NCBI RefSeq assembly: GCF_001429785.1
Contig: NZ_LMJF01000012.1
Location: 521,641 to 585,640 of the forward strand
Source of the DNA: Lysobacter sp. Root916
GTDB lineage: Bacteria; Pseudomonadota; Gammaproteobacteria; Xanthomonadales; Xanthomonadaceae
Length of the DNA stretch: 64,000 nucleotides
Direction: 5' to 3'
Shown here: positions 31,678-41,621 of the stretch, piece by piece
Position numbering within the stretch: position 1 is the first letter of the stretch
How the letters are laid out: each line of letters begins with the position of its first letter
Program-made: the position numbers and the translations under genes
The notes under the pieces: model-generated
The model's database searches: none
Told to the model about the DNA's origin: nothing
What the model saw: the letters and a program-made list of their open reading frames with translations, nothing else

Positions 31678-33647
31678 TGAAGCCGGGATTCGAGATTCGG
31701 GATTCGGGATTCGGGAAGGCTGGAGCAGGTTCGGATACGGGGACCGCTGTTGCGAATCCCCAATCCCGAATCCCCAACCCCGTCGGCGACAAAGTCGTCG
31801 AGTACCTGCGCCTGCACGAATCCAAGGGCCTGCTGCGCTTCATCACCTGCGGCAGCGTCGACGACGGCAAGAGCACCCTGATCGGGCGCCTGCTGCACGA
31901 CACCCGCCTGCTGTTCGACGACCAGCTCGCCGCGCTCAACGCCGACAGCCGACGCCACGGCACCCAGAACGGCGAGATCGATTACGCCCTGCTGGTCGAC
32001 GGCCTGGCCGCCGAGCGCGAGCAGGGCATCACCATCGATGTCGCCTACCGCTATTTCGGCACCGAGCGGCGCAAGTTCATCGTCGCCGACTGCCCGGGCC
32101 ACGAGCAGTACACCCGCAACATGGCCACCGGCGCTTCCACCGCCGACCTGGCCGTGGTGCTGGTGGACGCGCGCAAGGGCCTGCTGACCCAGACCCGTCG
32201 CCACACCTACATCGCCGCGCTGCTTGGTATCCGTCACGTGCTGCTGGCGGTCAACAAAATGGACCTGGTCGGCTACGACCAGGCGGTGTTCGAGGCCATC
32301 GTCGCCGAGTACCGCGAACTCGCGGCGCAACGCGGCATCGCCCAGGTCACGGCGATTCCGCTGTCGGCGCTGCGTGGCGACAACCTGCTGCAGCGCTCGC
32401 AGGCCATGCCCTGGTACGACGGCGTCAGCGTGCTCGAGCATCTGGAAACCGTGGATGTCGCGCGCGACGAGGTCGAGGTCGGCTTCCGTCTGCCGGTGCA
32501 ATGGGTGAATCGCCCGAATCAGAACTTCCGCGGCTTCGCCGGCACCGTGGCCGCGGGCGTGGTGCGGCCCGGCGACGAGATCGCGGCGCTGCCCTCGGGC
32601 CGGCGTTCCAGGGTTGCGCGCATCGTCACGGCCGGTGGCGATCTCGAGGTCGCCGGCGTCGGCCAGGCGGTCACGCTGACCTTGGACGACGAGCTCGACA
32701 TCAGTCGCGGCGACGTGATCGCCTCCGCGGACGCGCCAGCCCAGGTCGCCGACCAGTTCGCCGCCCACCTGCTGTGGATGGGCGAGAGCCCGCTGCTGCC
32801 GGGCCGTCCGTACTGGCTCAAGATCGGCACGCGCACGGTCAGCGCCACCGTCACCGAGATCAAACACAAGATCGACGTGAACACCCAGGCCCAGCTCGCC
32901 GCCAAGCATCTGGAACTCAACGAGGTCGCCTACTGCAACCTCAACCTCGATCAGCCGGTCGCGTTCGAGGCCTACCGCGACAATCGCGCGCTCGGCGGTT
33001 TCATCCTGATCGACCGCGAGGACAACGCCACCGTCGCCGCCGGCACCCTCGATTTCGCCCTGCGCCGCGCCGGCAACATCCATTGGCAGCACGTCGATGT
33101 CGACAAGGCCGCGCGCGCGCGCAGCAAGGCGCAGACGCCGCGCTGCGTGTGGTTCACTGGCTTGTCGGGTTCGGGCAAATCGACCATCGCCAATCTGGTC
33201 GAGAAGCGCCTGCACGCACTCGGCCATCACACCTACATCCTCGACGGCGACAACGTGCGCCACGGCCTCAACAAGGACCTGGGCTTCACCGACGAGGACC
33301 GCGTCGAGAACATCCGCCGCGTCGCCGAAGTCGCGCGCCTGATGACCGACGCCGGCCTGATCGTGCTGGTCAGCTTCATCTCGCCGTTCCGCGCCGAACG
33401 CCGCATGGCGCGCGAATTGTTCGGGCCGGACGAGTTCGTCGAGGTCTACGTCGACACGCCGCTGGCGGTGGCGGAGGGGCGCGACGTGAAGGGGCTGTAC
33501 GCCAAGGCCCGCGCGGGCAAGATCCCCAACTTCACCGGCATCGATTCGCCCTACGAGGCGCCGGAAGCGCCGGAGCTGGTGTTGAACACGGTGGAGCAGG
33601 TCGCCGAGGACCTGGCGCAGCGGGTGATCGATCGCTTGTTGGGCTGA
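31677..33647 (+). CDS. cysNC: Bifunctional sulfate adenylyltransferase GTPase subunit / APS kinase CysNC
   Basis: The N-terminal CysN GTPase activates sulfate adenylation and the C-terminal APS kinase forms PAPS for CysH. The 656-residue fusion has G1 GSVDDGKS (59-66), the DCPGHEQYT and NKMD GTPase motifs, then the APS-kinase P-loop GLSGSGKS (495-502) and [10 protein letters not shown] downstream. Residues 4-34 are translated from an interspersed GGGATTC inverted repeat. No in-frame ATG, GTG or TTG occurs between 31680 and the G1 motif, so this repeat-derived leader must be part of the protein unless initiation is at a non-standard codon. The start overlaps the cysD stop by one base. A 155-base tandem repeat begins at its 3' end. 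Confidence 0.95.
   Translation: MKPGFEIRDSGFGKAGAGSDTGTAVANPQSRIPNPVGDKVVEYLRLHESKGLLRFITCGSVDDGKSTLIGRLLHDTRLLFDDQLAALNADSRRHGTQNGEIDYALLVDGLAAEREQGITIDVAYRYFGTERRKFIVADCPGHEQYTRNMATGASTADLAVVLVDARKGLLTQTRRHTYIAALLGIRHVLLAVNKMDLVGYDQAVFEAIVAEYRELAAQRGIAQVTAIPLSALRGDNLLQRSQAMPWYDGVSVLEHLETVDVARDEVEVGFRLPVQWVNRPNQNFRGFAGTVAAGVVRPGDEIAALPSGRRSRVARIVTAGGDLEVAGVGQAVTLTLDDELDISRGDVIASADAPAQVADQFAAHLLWMGESPLLPGRPYWLKIGTRTVSATVTEIKHKIDVNTQAQLAAKHLELNEVAYCNLNLDQPVAFEAYRDNRALGGFILIDREDNATVAAGTLDFALRRAGNIHWQHVDVDKAARARSKAQTPRCVWFTGLSGSGKSTIANLVEKRLHALGHHTYILDGDNVRHGLNKDLGFTDEDRVENIRRVAEVARLMTDAGLIVLVSFISPFRAERRMARELFGPDEFVEVYVDTPLAVAEGRDVKGLYAKARAGKIPNFTGIDSPYEAPEAPELVLNTVEQVAEDLAQRVIDRLLG
31685..31779. 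repeat. GGGATTC inverted repeat inside the 5' end of cysNC
   Basis: The left arm (31685-31715) has four GGGATTC/GAGATTC units, and the right arm (31753-31779) is the complement (CGAATCCCCAATCCCG and onward), with a 37-base spacer. It starts eight bases after the cysD stop. Unlike the other copies it is wholly inside a reading frame and contributes residues of the form [11 protein letters not shown] and NPQSRIPNP to CysNC. Confidence 0.92.
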
Positions 33648-34100
33648 CGCGCAGTGCTTCCCGGCCATCGGCCTTCCACGCTTAAGCCCCTCTCCCGCCT
33701 GCGGGAGAGGGGTTGGGGTGAGGGCAGCCGCGCCACTCCCACTTGATCCCGCTGCCCTCATCCGCGCTGCGGACACCTACTCGGCGTTGCACTTTGGGCT
33801 GACGCGCAGCGCTTGCCGGCCATCGGCCTTTCCCGCTTAAGCCCCTCTCCCGCCTGCGGGAGAGGGGTTGGGGTGAGGGCCGCGCCACTCCCACTTGATC
33901 CTGTTGCCCTCATCCGCGCTGCGGACACCTACTCGGCGTTGCACTTTGGGCTGACGCGCAGCGCTTCCCGGCCATCGGCCTTCCACGCTTAAGCCCCTCT
34001 CCCGCCTGCGGGAGAGGGGTTGGGGTGAGGGCCGCCGCGTCACTCCCACTTGATCCCGCCGCCTCATCCGTCCCTTGGGCACCTACTCGGCGTTGCACTG
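33641..34100. repeat. Three imperfect tandem units of about 155 bp after cysNC
   Basis: Units lie at 33641-33795, 33796-33947 and 33948-34100 (155, 152 and 153 bases). Each opens GGGCTGACGCGCAG and contains the palindrome CTCTCCCGCCTGCGGGAGAG, a GGTTGGGGTGAGGGC stretch and ACCTACTCGGCGTTGCAC. The first unit's opening overlaps the last codons and stop of cysNC, so the expansion starts from the gene end. No gene is present through 34210. The palindrome is the same as in the repeats at 1-244 and 50466-50563. Confidence 0.9.
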
Positions 34101-34163
34101 CCTGCAGTCGCCGCAAGCGGGAGCAGGGGCATCGAGGATCTGGGTGCTCACCCCCAAACGCAA

Positions 34164-34187
34164 ACGCCCCAGCCGAAGCCGGGGCGT
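34164..34187 (-). terminator. Rho-independent terminator of the GlsB-type gene
   Basis: On the minus strand the stem ACGCCCC/GGGGCGT with loop GGCTTCGGCT is followed by TTGCGTTTGG, 23 bases after the stop of the gene at 34211-34465. Confidence 0.8.
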
Positions 34188-34210
34188 CCTCTCGCACGAC
34201 CGACGCCGGA

Positions 34211-34465
34211 TCAGCGTTTCGCCGTCTTGCTGCGGATGATCTCGTAGAGGAACAACAGCACGATGGCGCAGATGATCGAGACGATAAAGCCGGTTATTGC
34301 GCCACCGAGTCCCAGCATCCCAGAGATGTAACTACCGACATATGCGCCGGCGATGCCCAGCAGGATGGTCAGGATCCACCCCATCGGATCGGCGCCCGGT
34401 TTGAAGAAACGAGCCAGCACACCGATGACCGCACCGATGATGATCGTATAAACGATACCGCCCAT
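34211..34465 (-). CDS. GlsB/YeaQ/YmgE family stress-response membrane protein
   Basis: An 84-residue protein with three hydrophobic segments (IVYTIIIGAVIGVLARFF; GWILTILLGIAGAYVGSYIS; GFIVSIICAIVLLFLYEII) and the conserved GADPMGWILTILLGIAGA loop. Family members are small inner-membrane proteins often induced by stress; the name transglycosylase-associated is historical and no enzyme activity is implied. Its codon use is less GC-rich than average. Confidence 0.92.
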   Translation of the reverse strand: MGGIVYTIIIGAVIGVLARFFKPGADPMGWILTILLGIAGAYVGSYISGMLGLGGAITGFIVSIICAIVLLFLYEIIRSKTAKR

Positions 34466-34742
34466 AGCGTTCCCCTCCTCAGGGTCGTGGTGACGCCCGG
34501 GAATCCTAGCAGTCGTGGCGGTGAGCGCCGTGTCGCGGCGCAGCAGGGGCGCTGCGGAGGGGCCGGACGATACTGCCTAGGGCCGGGAGCGGCGGCGGCC
34601 ACGCCGCCAGGCACGCAAGACGCTGTCGGAATCCGGCCGGTCGCAGCGCGCGGCGCCAAGCATGACGATGGCGTCGTGCGCCGCGTCCGTGGTCCGTGTA
34701 CGACGGGCCGGATCGTCGAGATCCGGCCCGTGACCTGCGCGA
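34466..34742. other. Intergenic region with a 12-bp hairpin
   Basis: The perfect stem ACGGGCCGGATC/GATCCGGCCCGT with loop GTCGA (34703-34731) lies 11 bases after the M20 peptidase stop and may end its transcript, although no U-tract follows on the minus strand. Nothing else is recognisable. Confidence 0.6.
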
Positions 34743-36233
<1,491 letters not shown>

Positions 36234-36427
36234 CGAAGGGCCTCGAGCTGGGGGTAAGACCCGCAAGTTTACGCCTCCCGGCCCTGTAGGACTTTTCCTA
36301 CCCTGCGACGCGGCATCCGCTGGCTTTTTCCGCAATGCCGCGGCGATACGCTGACCCCATCGAGTCGCGGAGACCGAATCCCCCGGCGGACTCTCCCACC
36401 GCCCGGTATCGGAACGGAATCCACTCC

Positions 36428-36787
36428 ATGGAGCTGAACAAGATGAACGTCCTCGCGCTCGCCCTCCGTGCGCTGCTGCTGTCGCTGCTGTTCGCCGGCA
36501 GCGCCCTGGCCGCCGAACAGGTCAATATCAACAGCGCCGACGTCGCCACCTTGGACCGCGTCCTGCTCAATGTCGGCGCCTCCAAGGCCGAGGCCATCGT
36601 CGCCTACCGCAAGGCCAACGGCGCCTTCCGCAGCCCCGAACAGCTGGCCCTGGTCAAGGGCATCGGCCTGAAGACCGTGGAAAAGAATCGCGACCGCATC
36701 GTCATCGGCGAGGCAGCACCGGCGCGCAAGCCCGCTGCGCCGGCCGTCGGCGGCGGCAGCGCACAGCGCGCGGCCAACCGCCGCTGA
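36428..36787 (+). CDS. ComEA-like helix-hairpin-helix protein
   Basis: A 119-residue exported protein with a signal peptide (LALRALLLSLLFAGSALA) and a ComEA-type helix-hairpin-helix domain (VNINSADVATLDRVLLNVGA; FRSPEQLALVKGIGLKTVEK). Such proteins bind double-stranded DNA in the periplasm during natural transformation. A lysine/proline/alanine-rich tail follows. ATG 36428 and ATG 36443 are both possible; the latter has GGAG nine bases upstream. A candidate structured RNA follows directly. Confidence 0.85.
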   Translation: MELNKMNVLALALRALLLSLLFAGSALAAEQVNINSADVATLDRVLLNVGASKAEAIVAYRKANGAFRSPEQLALVKGIGLKTVEKNRDRIVIGEAAPARKPAAPAVGGGSAQRAANRR

Positions 36788-36797
36788 GGAACCGTCG

Positions 36798-36933
36798 GTC
36801 CCGCAGGGATGCGGTGGCTGACAACGCACGGGCAGGACGCCCGACGAATGCAGGGGGAGAGCCCTGGACAAGGATGTGAGCCGCCCGTCCACGGAAGGAT
36901 CCGTGGGCGGCGGCGCTATTTGTGGCGCGCCGC
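36798..36933 (+). ncRNA. Candidate RsmA/CsrA-sequestering RNA
   Basis: Five consecutive small hairpins each expose GGA. They are CCGCA-GGGA-TGCGG (36801-36814), CGGGC-AGGAC-GCCCG (36829-36843), CAGGG-GGAGAG-CCCTG (36851-36866), ACA-AGGA-TGT (36868-36877) and CCACGGA-AGGA-TCCGTGG (36889-36906). The fourth matches the CsrA binding consensus ACARGGAUGU. A GC-rich inverted repeat at 36907-36933 may end the RNA. This array is the defining layout of CsrB/RsmX/Y/Z RNAs. The element is on the same strand as the comEA-like gene and could be its 3' UTR or an independent transcript; no clear promoter is seen. Confidence 0.55.
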
Positions 36934-37063
36934 CGCGGTGGCGCGCCGTGAGCGGCCCGGTCGCGGTGCCGGCTCACGCTCGAAATCGTCGACACCGTCT
37001 GCCGCGGCCCGCGCGCGGTCGCCGTGCTGGTTAGACTTTGCGCCATCCAGGCCGACCACAGCG

Positions 37064-37702
37064 ATGGCGATGACAGACGAAACGGATACCGCCCAGGGCG
37101 GGCGTTGTTGGGCGATCCCGGCCAACGAATACCGGCGCGAGCGCTGGCGCAACCAACTCGGCTGGACCCGCGAAATCCTGCGCCTGGACGCGGCGGCGCG
37201 CCCGGCGGACGGCGAGGACTGGGATTGGCGGCTGTCGATCGCCGAAATCGAGCGCGACGCCGCGTTCTCGGCGTTTCCGGGCATCGACCGCGAACTGGTG
37301 CTGCTCAGCGGCAACGGCCTGCGCCTGCGCTTCGACGACGGCGAGCTGCACGAACTGCTGCCGCCGCACGACAAGCTGCGCTTCGCCGGCGAGCGCGTCG
37401 TGCACGGCGAACTGATCGACGGCACCACCCACGATTTCAACCTGATGTGGCGGCGCGAGCGCGTGCAGGCGCAGCTCTGGCATCGCCCGCTGGTCGGGCC
37501 GATGGTGATCTTCGCCGAGCCCGGCCAGACCTGGGCCGTGCACCTGATCGCGGGGCAAGCCCGCTTCGCCGACGACACCGGCCTGCCGCCGCTGGCGGCG
37601 GGCGATACCGCGGTGCTGGCGGCCGGCGCTGCGCGTTTGCGCGCGGTGCTGGAGGGCGGTGGCGAGGTGTTGCTGGTGAGGGTGGCGCGGGTTGTCGAGT
37701 GA
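37064..37702 (+). CDS. HutD family protein
   Basis: A 212-residue cupin-like protein of the HutD/Ves family (CWAIPANEYRRERWRNQLGW; IAEIERDAAFSAFPGIDREL; LLSGNGLRL; THDFNLMWRR). HutD is associated with histidine-utilisation genes elsewhere, but no hut gene is present here and the function of the family is unclear. Two possible ATG codons (37064 and 37070) are two codons apart. Confidence 0.85.
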   Translation: MAMTDETDTAQGGRCWAIPANEYRRERWRNQLGWTREILRLDAAARPADGEDWDWRLSIAEIERDAAFSAFPGIDRELVLLSGNGLRLRFDDGELHELLPPHDKLRFAGERVVHGELIDGTTHDFNLMWRRERVQAQLWHRPLVGPMVIFAEPGQTWAVHLIAGQARFADDTGLPPLAAGDTAVLAAGAARLRAVLEGGGEVLLVRVARVVE

Positions 37703-37782
37703 TGCGTTCGCTTGGTGCGCTGCCTGAGCTGTTCGTGATGAGCTAGTCGAGCCGTGAGTGGCGAAGCTGCGCGGTCTTAAGA

Positions 37783-37822
37783 GCAAATCCCCCTCAATCC
37801 CCCTTTTCCAAAGGGGGAGGAA
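37783..37822. repeat. AAATCCCCCTCAATCC repeat copy
   Basis: AAATCCCCCTCAATCCCCCT is followed by TTTCCAAAGGGGGAGG. It matches the family seen at 25978-26197 and sits in the 287-base gap between the convergent HutD gene and the iron-uptake operon. The rest of the gap (37703-37989) shows no gene. Confidence 0.8.
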
Positions 37823-37989
37823 ACGCGGGGCGGCGTAATGAGACGAGCCATGCAACGACACGAGTGGCGCAACGTCACGAGCCGTTGGTGGTGAACTAGT
37901 CGAACCATGGCCGACGACCCGCGCGAACCGCGCGACCCCAGTAGCCAACAACCGACGCGCCACTCCACCGGGCTAGGCGCCTGAGCGAC

Positions 37990-39645
37990 TCAGTACACGT
38001 CGCGCCTGTAACGCCCATCCAGCGCCATCGCTTCCAACGCCTCCAATCCCACGATCTCGCGCAGCACCGCGTCCACCGCCGGCGCCATGCCTTCCAGGCT
38101 GCCGCAGACGTAAACCGCCGCCCCGCCGTCCAGCCATTCGCGCGCGCGCGCGCTGTGCTCGCGCAGGCGCTGCTGCACGTACATGCGTTCGCTGCCGTCG
38201 CGCGAGAACGCCAGGTCGATGCGTTCGATGGCGCCATCGCGCAGCCAGGCTTCGAGCTCGTCGCGGTAGTGGTAGTCGTGCGCCGCGCTGCGTTCGCCGA
38301 ACAGCAGCCAGTTGCGCGTATGCCCGGCGGCGACGCGGGCCTTCAGCAGCGCGCGCAGGCCGGCGATGCCGGTGCCGTTGCCGATCAGGATCAGCGGCCG
38401 CGCATCGGCCGGCGCGTGGAAGGAGGGATTGGCGCGGATGCGTAGGTCGATACGTTCGTCGATGCCTGCGTGGGCGGTCAGCCAGCCGCTGCCGCTGCCC
38501 AGGCGTCCGTCGGGCTGGCGCATCTGCCGCACCAGCAACTGCAGGCTGCTGTCGGCAGGCAGCGAGGCGATCGAATACTCGCGATGCGGCAAGGCCTGCA
38601 GCGCATCGGCGACGGCCTGCGGCGCCAGTGCCTGCATCGCGGTCGCGTCCGGCAAGCGCGAGCGCCGCAACAGCGCGGCCAGCGTGTCGGCTTCGCCGTC
38701 CGCGTCGACCGTGGCCGTGCCGTCCTGATTTGCGGCAGCCAGCCACGCGGCCACATCGGCCTCGCCGTTGCGCGGACCGATCTCGGCGATATCGCCGGCC
38801 TGCCATCGCAGATCGGCGGCGTGTTCCGGCGTGAGCGCGAGATGGAAAGCGGGCCCGCCGAGGCTGCCGGGATTGAGCTGCGTGCGTGCGCTTAGTCGCC
38901 ACGGTCGGTAGGCGGGCGCGCTCCAGTCCGGCAGTTCGGTATGCCCCGCGAGCAGGCCCAGATGATGCTGCCAATGACGCAGCGCGCCGGGGTCGCCGTC
39001 GTCGACTTCGACCAAGTCGAACATCGGGTCGGCGCCGGCATGGCGCAGCCAATGGTCGAGGCGGTGGCCGAAGCTGCAGAACTGCTCGTACTGACGGTCG
39101 CCCAGCGCCAGCACGCCGTAGCGCAGGCCTGTCAGGGCGGCGGGGGTACCCAGCACGAGGCGTACGAAGCGTGCGGCGGTGTCCGGCGCGTCGCCTTCGC
39201 CGGTGGTGCTGACCACGAACAAGACCTGGCGGTAGCGCGCGAGCGCGGCCGCATCCAAGCCGCCCAGCATGCGGATATCGGCGCCGATGCCGCTGTCGGC
39301 CAGGGTCTGCCAACTGCGGCGCGCCAGGAATTCGGCATGGCCGGTCTGGCTGGCGAACGCGATCAACCACTCATGGGCGGCGTGCGCGGAGGCCTGCGGC
39401 AGCGCTTGCGCACGCGCGCGACGCGCGCGCACCCAGGCGACGCCACCGACGAAGGCGGCATACGCCGTCGCCAATCCCGCCGCCCACAGCAGACGCGTGC
39501 GCTCCGGCGCGAGCCAACGCACCGGCTCGGCCTGCCAGCGCAGCAGCAGATAAGCCAGCACGATCAGGGCCAGCAGCACCAGCGCATTGCCGACGGTGCT
39601 GGCGTCGATACGCCTTGTGGTGGACGAGGATTCGGAAACAGACAT
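37990..39645 (-). CDS. Membrane-anchored NADPH flavoreductase (CysJ-like) of the iron-uptake operon
   Basis: The 551-residue protein has two N-terminal membrane segments (about 20-37 and 51-71), then a cytosolic diflavin reductase. This comprises a flavodoxin domain (IAFASQTGHAEFLARRSWQT; VVSTTGEGDAPDTA), an FAD domain (REYSIAS) and an NADPH domain (IGNGTGIAGLRALL), ending YRRDVY as in CysJ. It is the last gene of an operon with a TonB receptor, PiuC, a PepSY protein, DUF2271, DUF4198 and ApbE. It is inferred to feed electrons from NADPH to the membrane for reduction of ferric iron or flavin outside the cytosol. It is distinct from the cysJ at 28708-30510. Confidence 0.85.
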   Translation of the reverse strand: MSVSESSSTTRRIDASTVGNALVLLALIVLAYLLLRWQAEPVRWLAPERTRLLWAAGLATAYAAFVGGVAWVRARRARAQALPQASAHAAHEWLIAFASQTGHAEFLARRSWQTLADSGIGADIRMLGGLDAAALARYRQVLFVVSTTGEGDAPDTAARFVRLVLGTPAALTGLRYGVLALGDRQYEQFCSFGHRLDHWLRHAGADPMFDLVEVDDGDPGALRHWQHHLGLLAGHTELPDWSAPAYRPWRLSARTQLNPGSLGGPAFHLALTPEHAADLRWQAGDIAEIGPRNGEADVAAWLAAANQDGTATVDADGEADTLAALLRRSRLPDATAMQALAPQAVADALQALPHREYSIASLPADSSLQLLVRQMRQPDGRLGSGSGWLTAHAGIDERIDLRIRANPSFHAPADARPLILIGNGTGIAGLRALLKARVAAGHTRNWLLFGERSAAHDYHYRDELEAWLRDGAIERIDLAFSRDGSERMYVQQRLREHSARAREWLDGGAAVYVCGSLEGMAPAVDAVLREIVGLEALEAMALDGRYRRDVY

Positions 39646-39662
39646 AGGCGATTCGTGCGCGC

Positions 39663-40676
39663 TCAAGCCGCGCGCTGGCGCGCGATGAAGGCCGGCGTCA
39701 TCCGGGTCAGGAAACCGTCGCCGTCGTGCAGCACGAACATCGCCGCGAGCTGGCGACGGTTGGCGTAGGCCATGCCGGCCTGCGGGCCCAGCACCGCGAG
39801 CACGGTGGCCAGGCCGTCGGCCTGCATGCACTGCGGATGCAACACGCTGACCGAGGCCAGCGCATGCGTCACCGGCCGGCCGCTGCGCGGATCGACGGTG
39901 TGCGAGTAACGACGGCCATCGTGATCGAAGTAGCGCCGATAATCGCCCGAGGTCGCGATCGCGAAACCGTCCAGCGCCAACACCGCGGCACCCTCGTCGC
40001 CGGCGTCGTCGTCGGGGCGTTCGACCGCGATCCGCCAGGCGCTGCCGTCGGGCTTGCGGCCGCGGCCGTAGAGTTCGCCGCCGACCTCGACCAGAAACGC
40101 GTCGATGCCACGCTCGCCCAGCCACTGCGCCACGCGATCGACACCGTAGCCCTTGGCGATCGAAGAGAAATCCAGATAGCTGCCGCCGGCCTGGGTGGCG
40201 GTGCGCGCGTGCGGATCGAAGCCGACCCGTTGCCAGCCCACGCGCGCCTGCGCCTGGGCGATCTGCGCGTCCGACGGTGCCGACTCGCGCGCGCCGTCGG
40301 GGCCGAAGCCCCACAGATTGACCAGCGGCCCGATCGTGGGGTCGTAGGCGCCGCCGCTGTCGGCGGCGAGTTTCAGCGCCGCGTCCAGCACCGCGTGGAA
40401 ACCGTCGGGCAGGGTCTGCACGGTGCCGGCCTCGGCGCGGTTGTAGCGGCTGAGGTCCGAGTCCGCTTCCCAGGTGCTCATCTGGGCCACGACTTCGTCC
40501 AGACAGGCCTGGATGCCGCGCTCCAGTTCCGGCAGCGCGGCGGCATCGGCGACCAGCTTCACCGACCATTGCGTGCCCATGCTGTGGCCCGCGAGCGCGT
40601 GCACGGCGCGCGCGGCCGGCGCGCTGCCGCCCCAGCTCGTGCCGCTCCAGCTCATGCGGATCTCAGGCGGTTGCAC
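39663..40676 (-). CDS. apbE: FAD:protein FMN transferase ApbE
   Basis: ApbE attaches FMN covalently to Thr/Ser in target proteins exported to the periplasm. The 337-residue protein has HSMGTQWSVKL, the FAD-binding YDPTIGPLVNLWGFGP, SSIAKGYGVDRV, VEVGGELYGRG and HTVDPRSGRPV. A start at GTG 40676 is used; ATG 40655 (MSWSGTSW) is equally possible. Neither gives a clear signal peptide or lipobox, and the upstream gene ends ten bases away, so there is no room for one. This is odd for an enzyme whose partner DUF2271 protein is predicted periplasmic. Confidence 0.85.
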   Translation of the reverse strand: MQPPEIRMSWSGTSWGGSAPAARAVHALAGHSMGTQWSVKLVADAAALPELERGIQACLDEVVAQMSTWEADSDLSRYNRAEAGTVQTLPDGFHAVLDAALKLAADSGGAYDPTIGPLVNLWGFGPDGARESAPSDAQIAQAQARVGWQRVGFDPHARTATQAGGSYLDFSSIAKGYGVDRVAQWLGERGIDAFLVEVGGELYGRGRKPDGSAWRIAVERPDDDAGDEGAAVLALDGFAIATSGDYRRYFDHDGRRYSHTVDPRSGRPVTHALASVSVLHPQCMQADGLATVLAVLGPQAGMAYANRRQLAAMFVLHDGDGFLTRMTPAFIARQRAA

Positions 40677-40686
40677 GTCGGCCGAT

Positions 40687-41496
40687 TTACTGCGACAGCA
40701 CTTCGAACACGGCGACGTAGCTCAGACGGCGCTGCTTGGCGTCCGGCAGCGTGGTCTTGGCGTCCTCGCTGGCGGTCTCCAGCCAGTACATGCCGGCCTG
40801 CGGCCAGTTCACTTCGAACTTGCCGTCGGCGCCGCTGGTCAGGTGGATCTCGTTCTGCTGATCGCGGTAGCGGGTCGCGCCCGGCACCACTTCGATCTTC
40901 AGGCCCGCGGCCGGCTTGCCGTCTACGAGCAGCTGGAAGGTGGCCTTCTCGCCGGCGAACAAGTCGTTGGGGTGGGTCACCGGCACCAGCTCGATGCCCT
41001 TGCCGCTGGCCTTGAACACGGTGGTGGTCGGCGAGCCGACGGTGGCGAAGGTCTCGACCCGGCCCAGGCTTTCCGAGGCGCTGATTTCGGTCGCGCCGGC
41101 CGGGATGCCGGCTTTGTAGTCCTCGGCCTTGCCGCGCCAGCGCTTGGCTTCGCCGCCGAGCTTGTAGCTGGCGAACATGCCCTCGTTGACCATCGCGATC
41201 TTGTAGGTGCCTTCCTGCGCCAGCTCGACGTCGAACACGCTGCGCAGCTTGCCGGTGGACGCGTTCTGCGCCTGCACCGCGCTGCCGTCCGGCGCGGTGA
41301 TGCGCAGACGTTCCAGCGGCAGCGGCACGTGGTTGAAGTAGAACAGGTCGTTGGACACGGCCGCGTCGACCGTGAGCCAGGCGCCCTTGTCGGAGAACAC
41401 GGTCTGCGACGGCTGCAGCCAGGCCTTGTGCGCCTGCGCCGAGGTGGCGAAACCGAGCGCGGCGATCGCGGCGGCGGCGATGAGTTTGATTTTCAT
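40687..41496 (-). CDS. DUF4198 domain-containing exported protein
   Basis: A 269-residue periplasmic protein with a signal peptide (KLIAAAAIAALGFATSAQA). The mature part starts HKAWLQPSQTVFSD, the family's typical His-containing opening, and has two immunoglobulin-like beta domains (DLFYFNHVPLPLERLRI; FQLLVDGKPAAGLKIEVVPG). DUF4198 proteins are linked to metal uptake, and the His-rich N-terminus may bind metal. It lies in the iron operon after a GGGATTC hairpin repeat. Confidence 0.87.
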   Translation of the reverse strand: MKIKLIAAAAIAALGFATSAQAHKAWLQPSQTVFSDKGAWLTVDAAVSNDLFYFNHVPLPLERLRITAPDGSAVQAQNASTGKLRSVFDVELAQEGTYKIAMVNEGMFASYKLGGEAKRWRGKAEDYKAGIPAGATEISASESLGRVETFATVGSPTTTVFKASGKGIELVPVTHPNDLFAGEKATFQLLVDGKPAAGLKIEVVPGATRYRDQQNEIHLTSGADGKFEVNWPQAGMYWLETASEDAKTTLPDAKQRRLSYVAVFEVLSQ

Positions 41497-41507
41497 GGTT
41501 GAAATCC

Positions 41508-41621
41508 GGGATTGGAGATTGGGGATTCGGGATTCGTAACAGCGATGGCGTGGAATGCGGGTCGAAACCGGGAGCGCGATTTAGCGCTTACACGAATCCC
41601 GAATCTCGAATCCCGAATCTC
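41508..41621. repeat. GGGATTC inverted repeat between the DUF2271 and DUF4198 genes
   Basis: The left arm (41508-41536) has GGGATTGGAGATTGGGGATT and more, and the right arm (41593-41621) is the complement (CGAATCCCGAATCTCG and onward). The spacer is 56 bases. The right arm overlaps the first two bases of the DUF2271 stop codon, and the element ends 11 bases before the DUF4198 start. Confidence 0.9.

Noticed and set aside
34703-34731. A regulatory RNA or riboswitch at the 12-bp hairpin after the M20 gene.
   Set aside because: It is a simple perfect stem with a 5-base loop located after a stop codon, so an ordinary transcript-end hairpin is the simpler reading.
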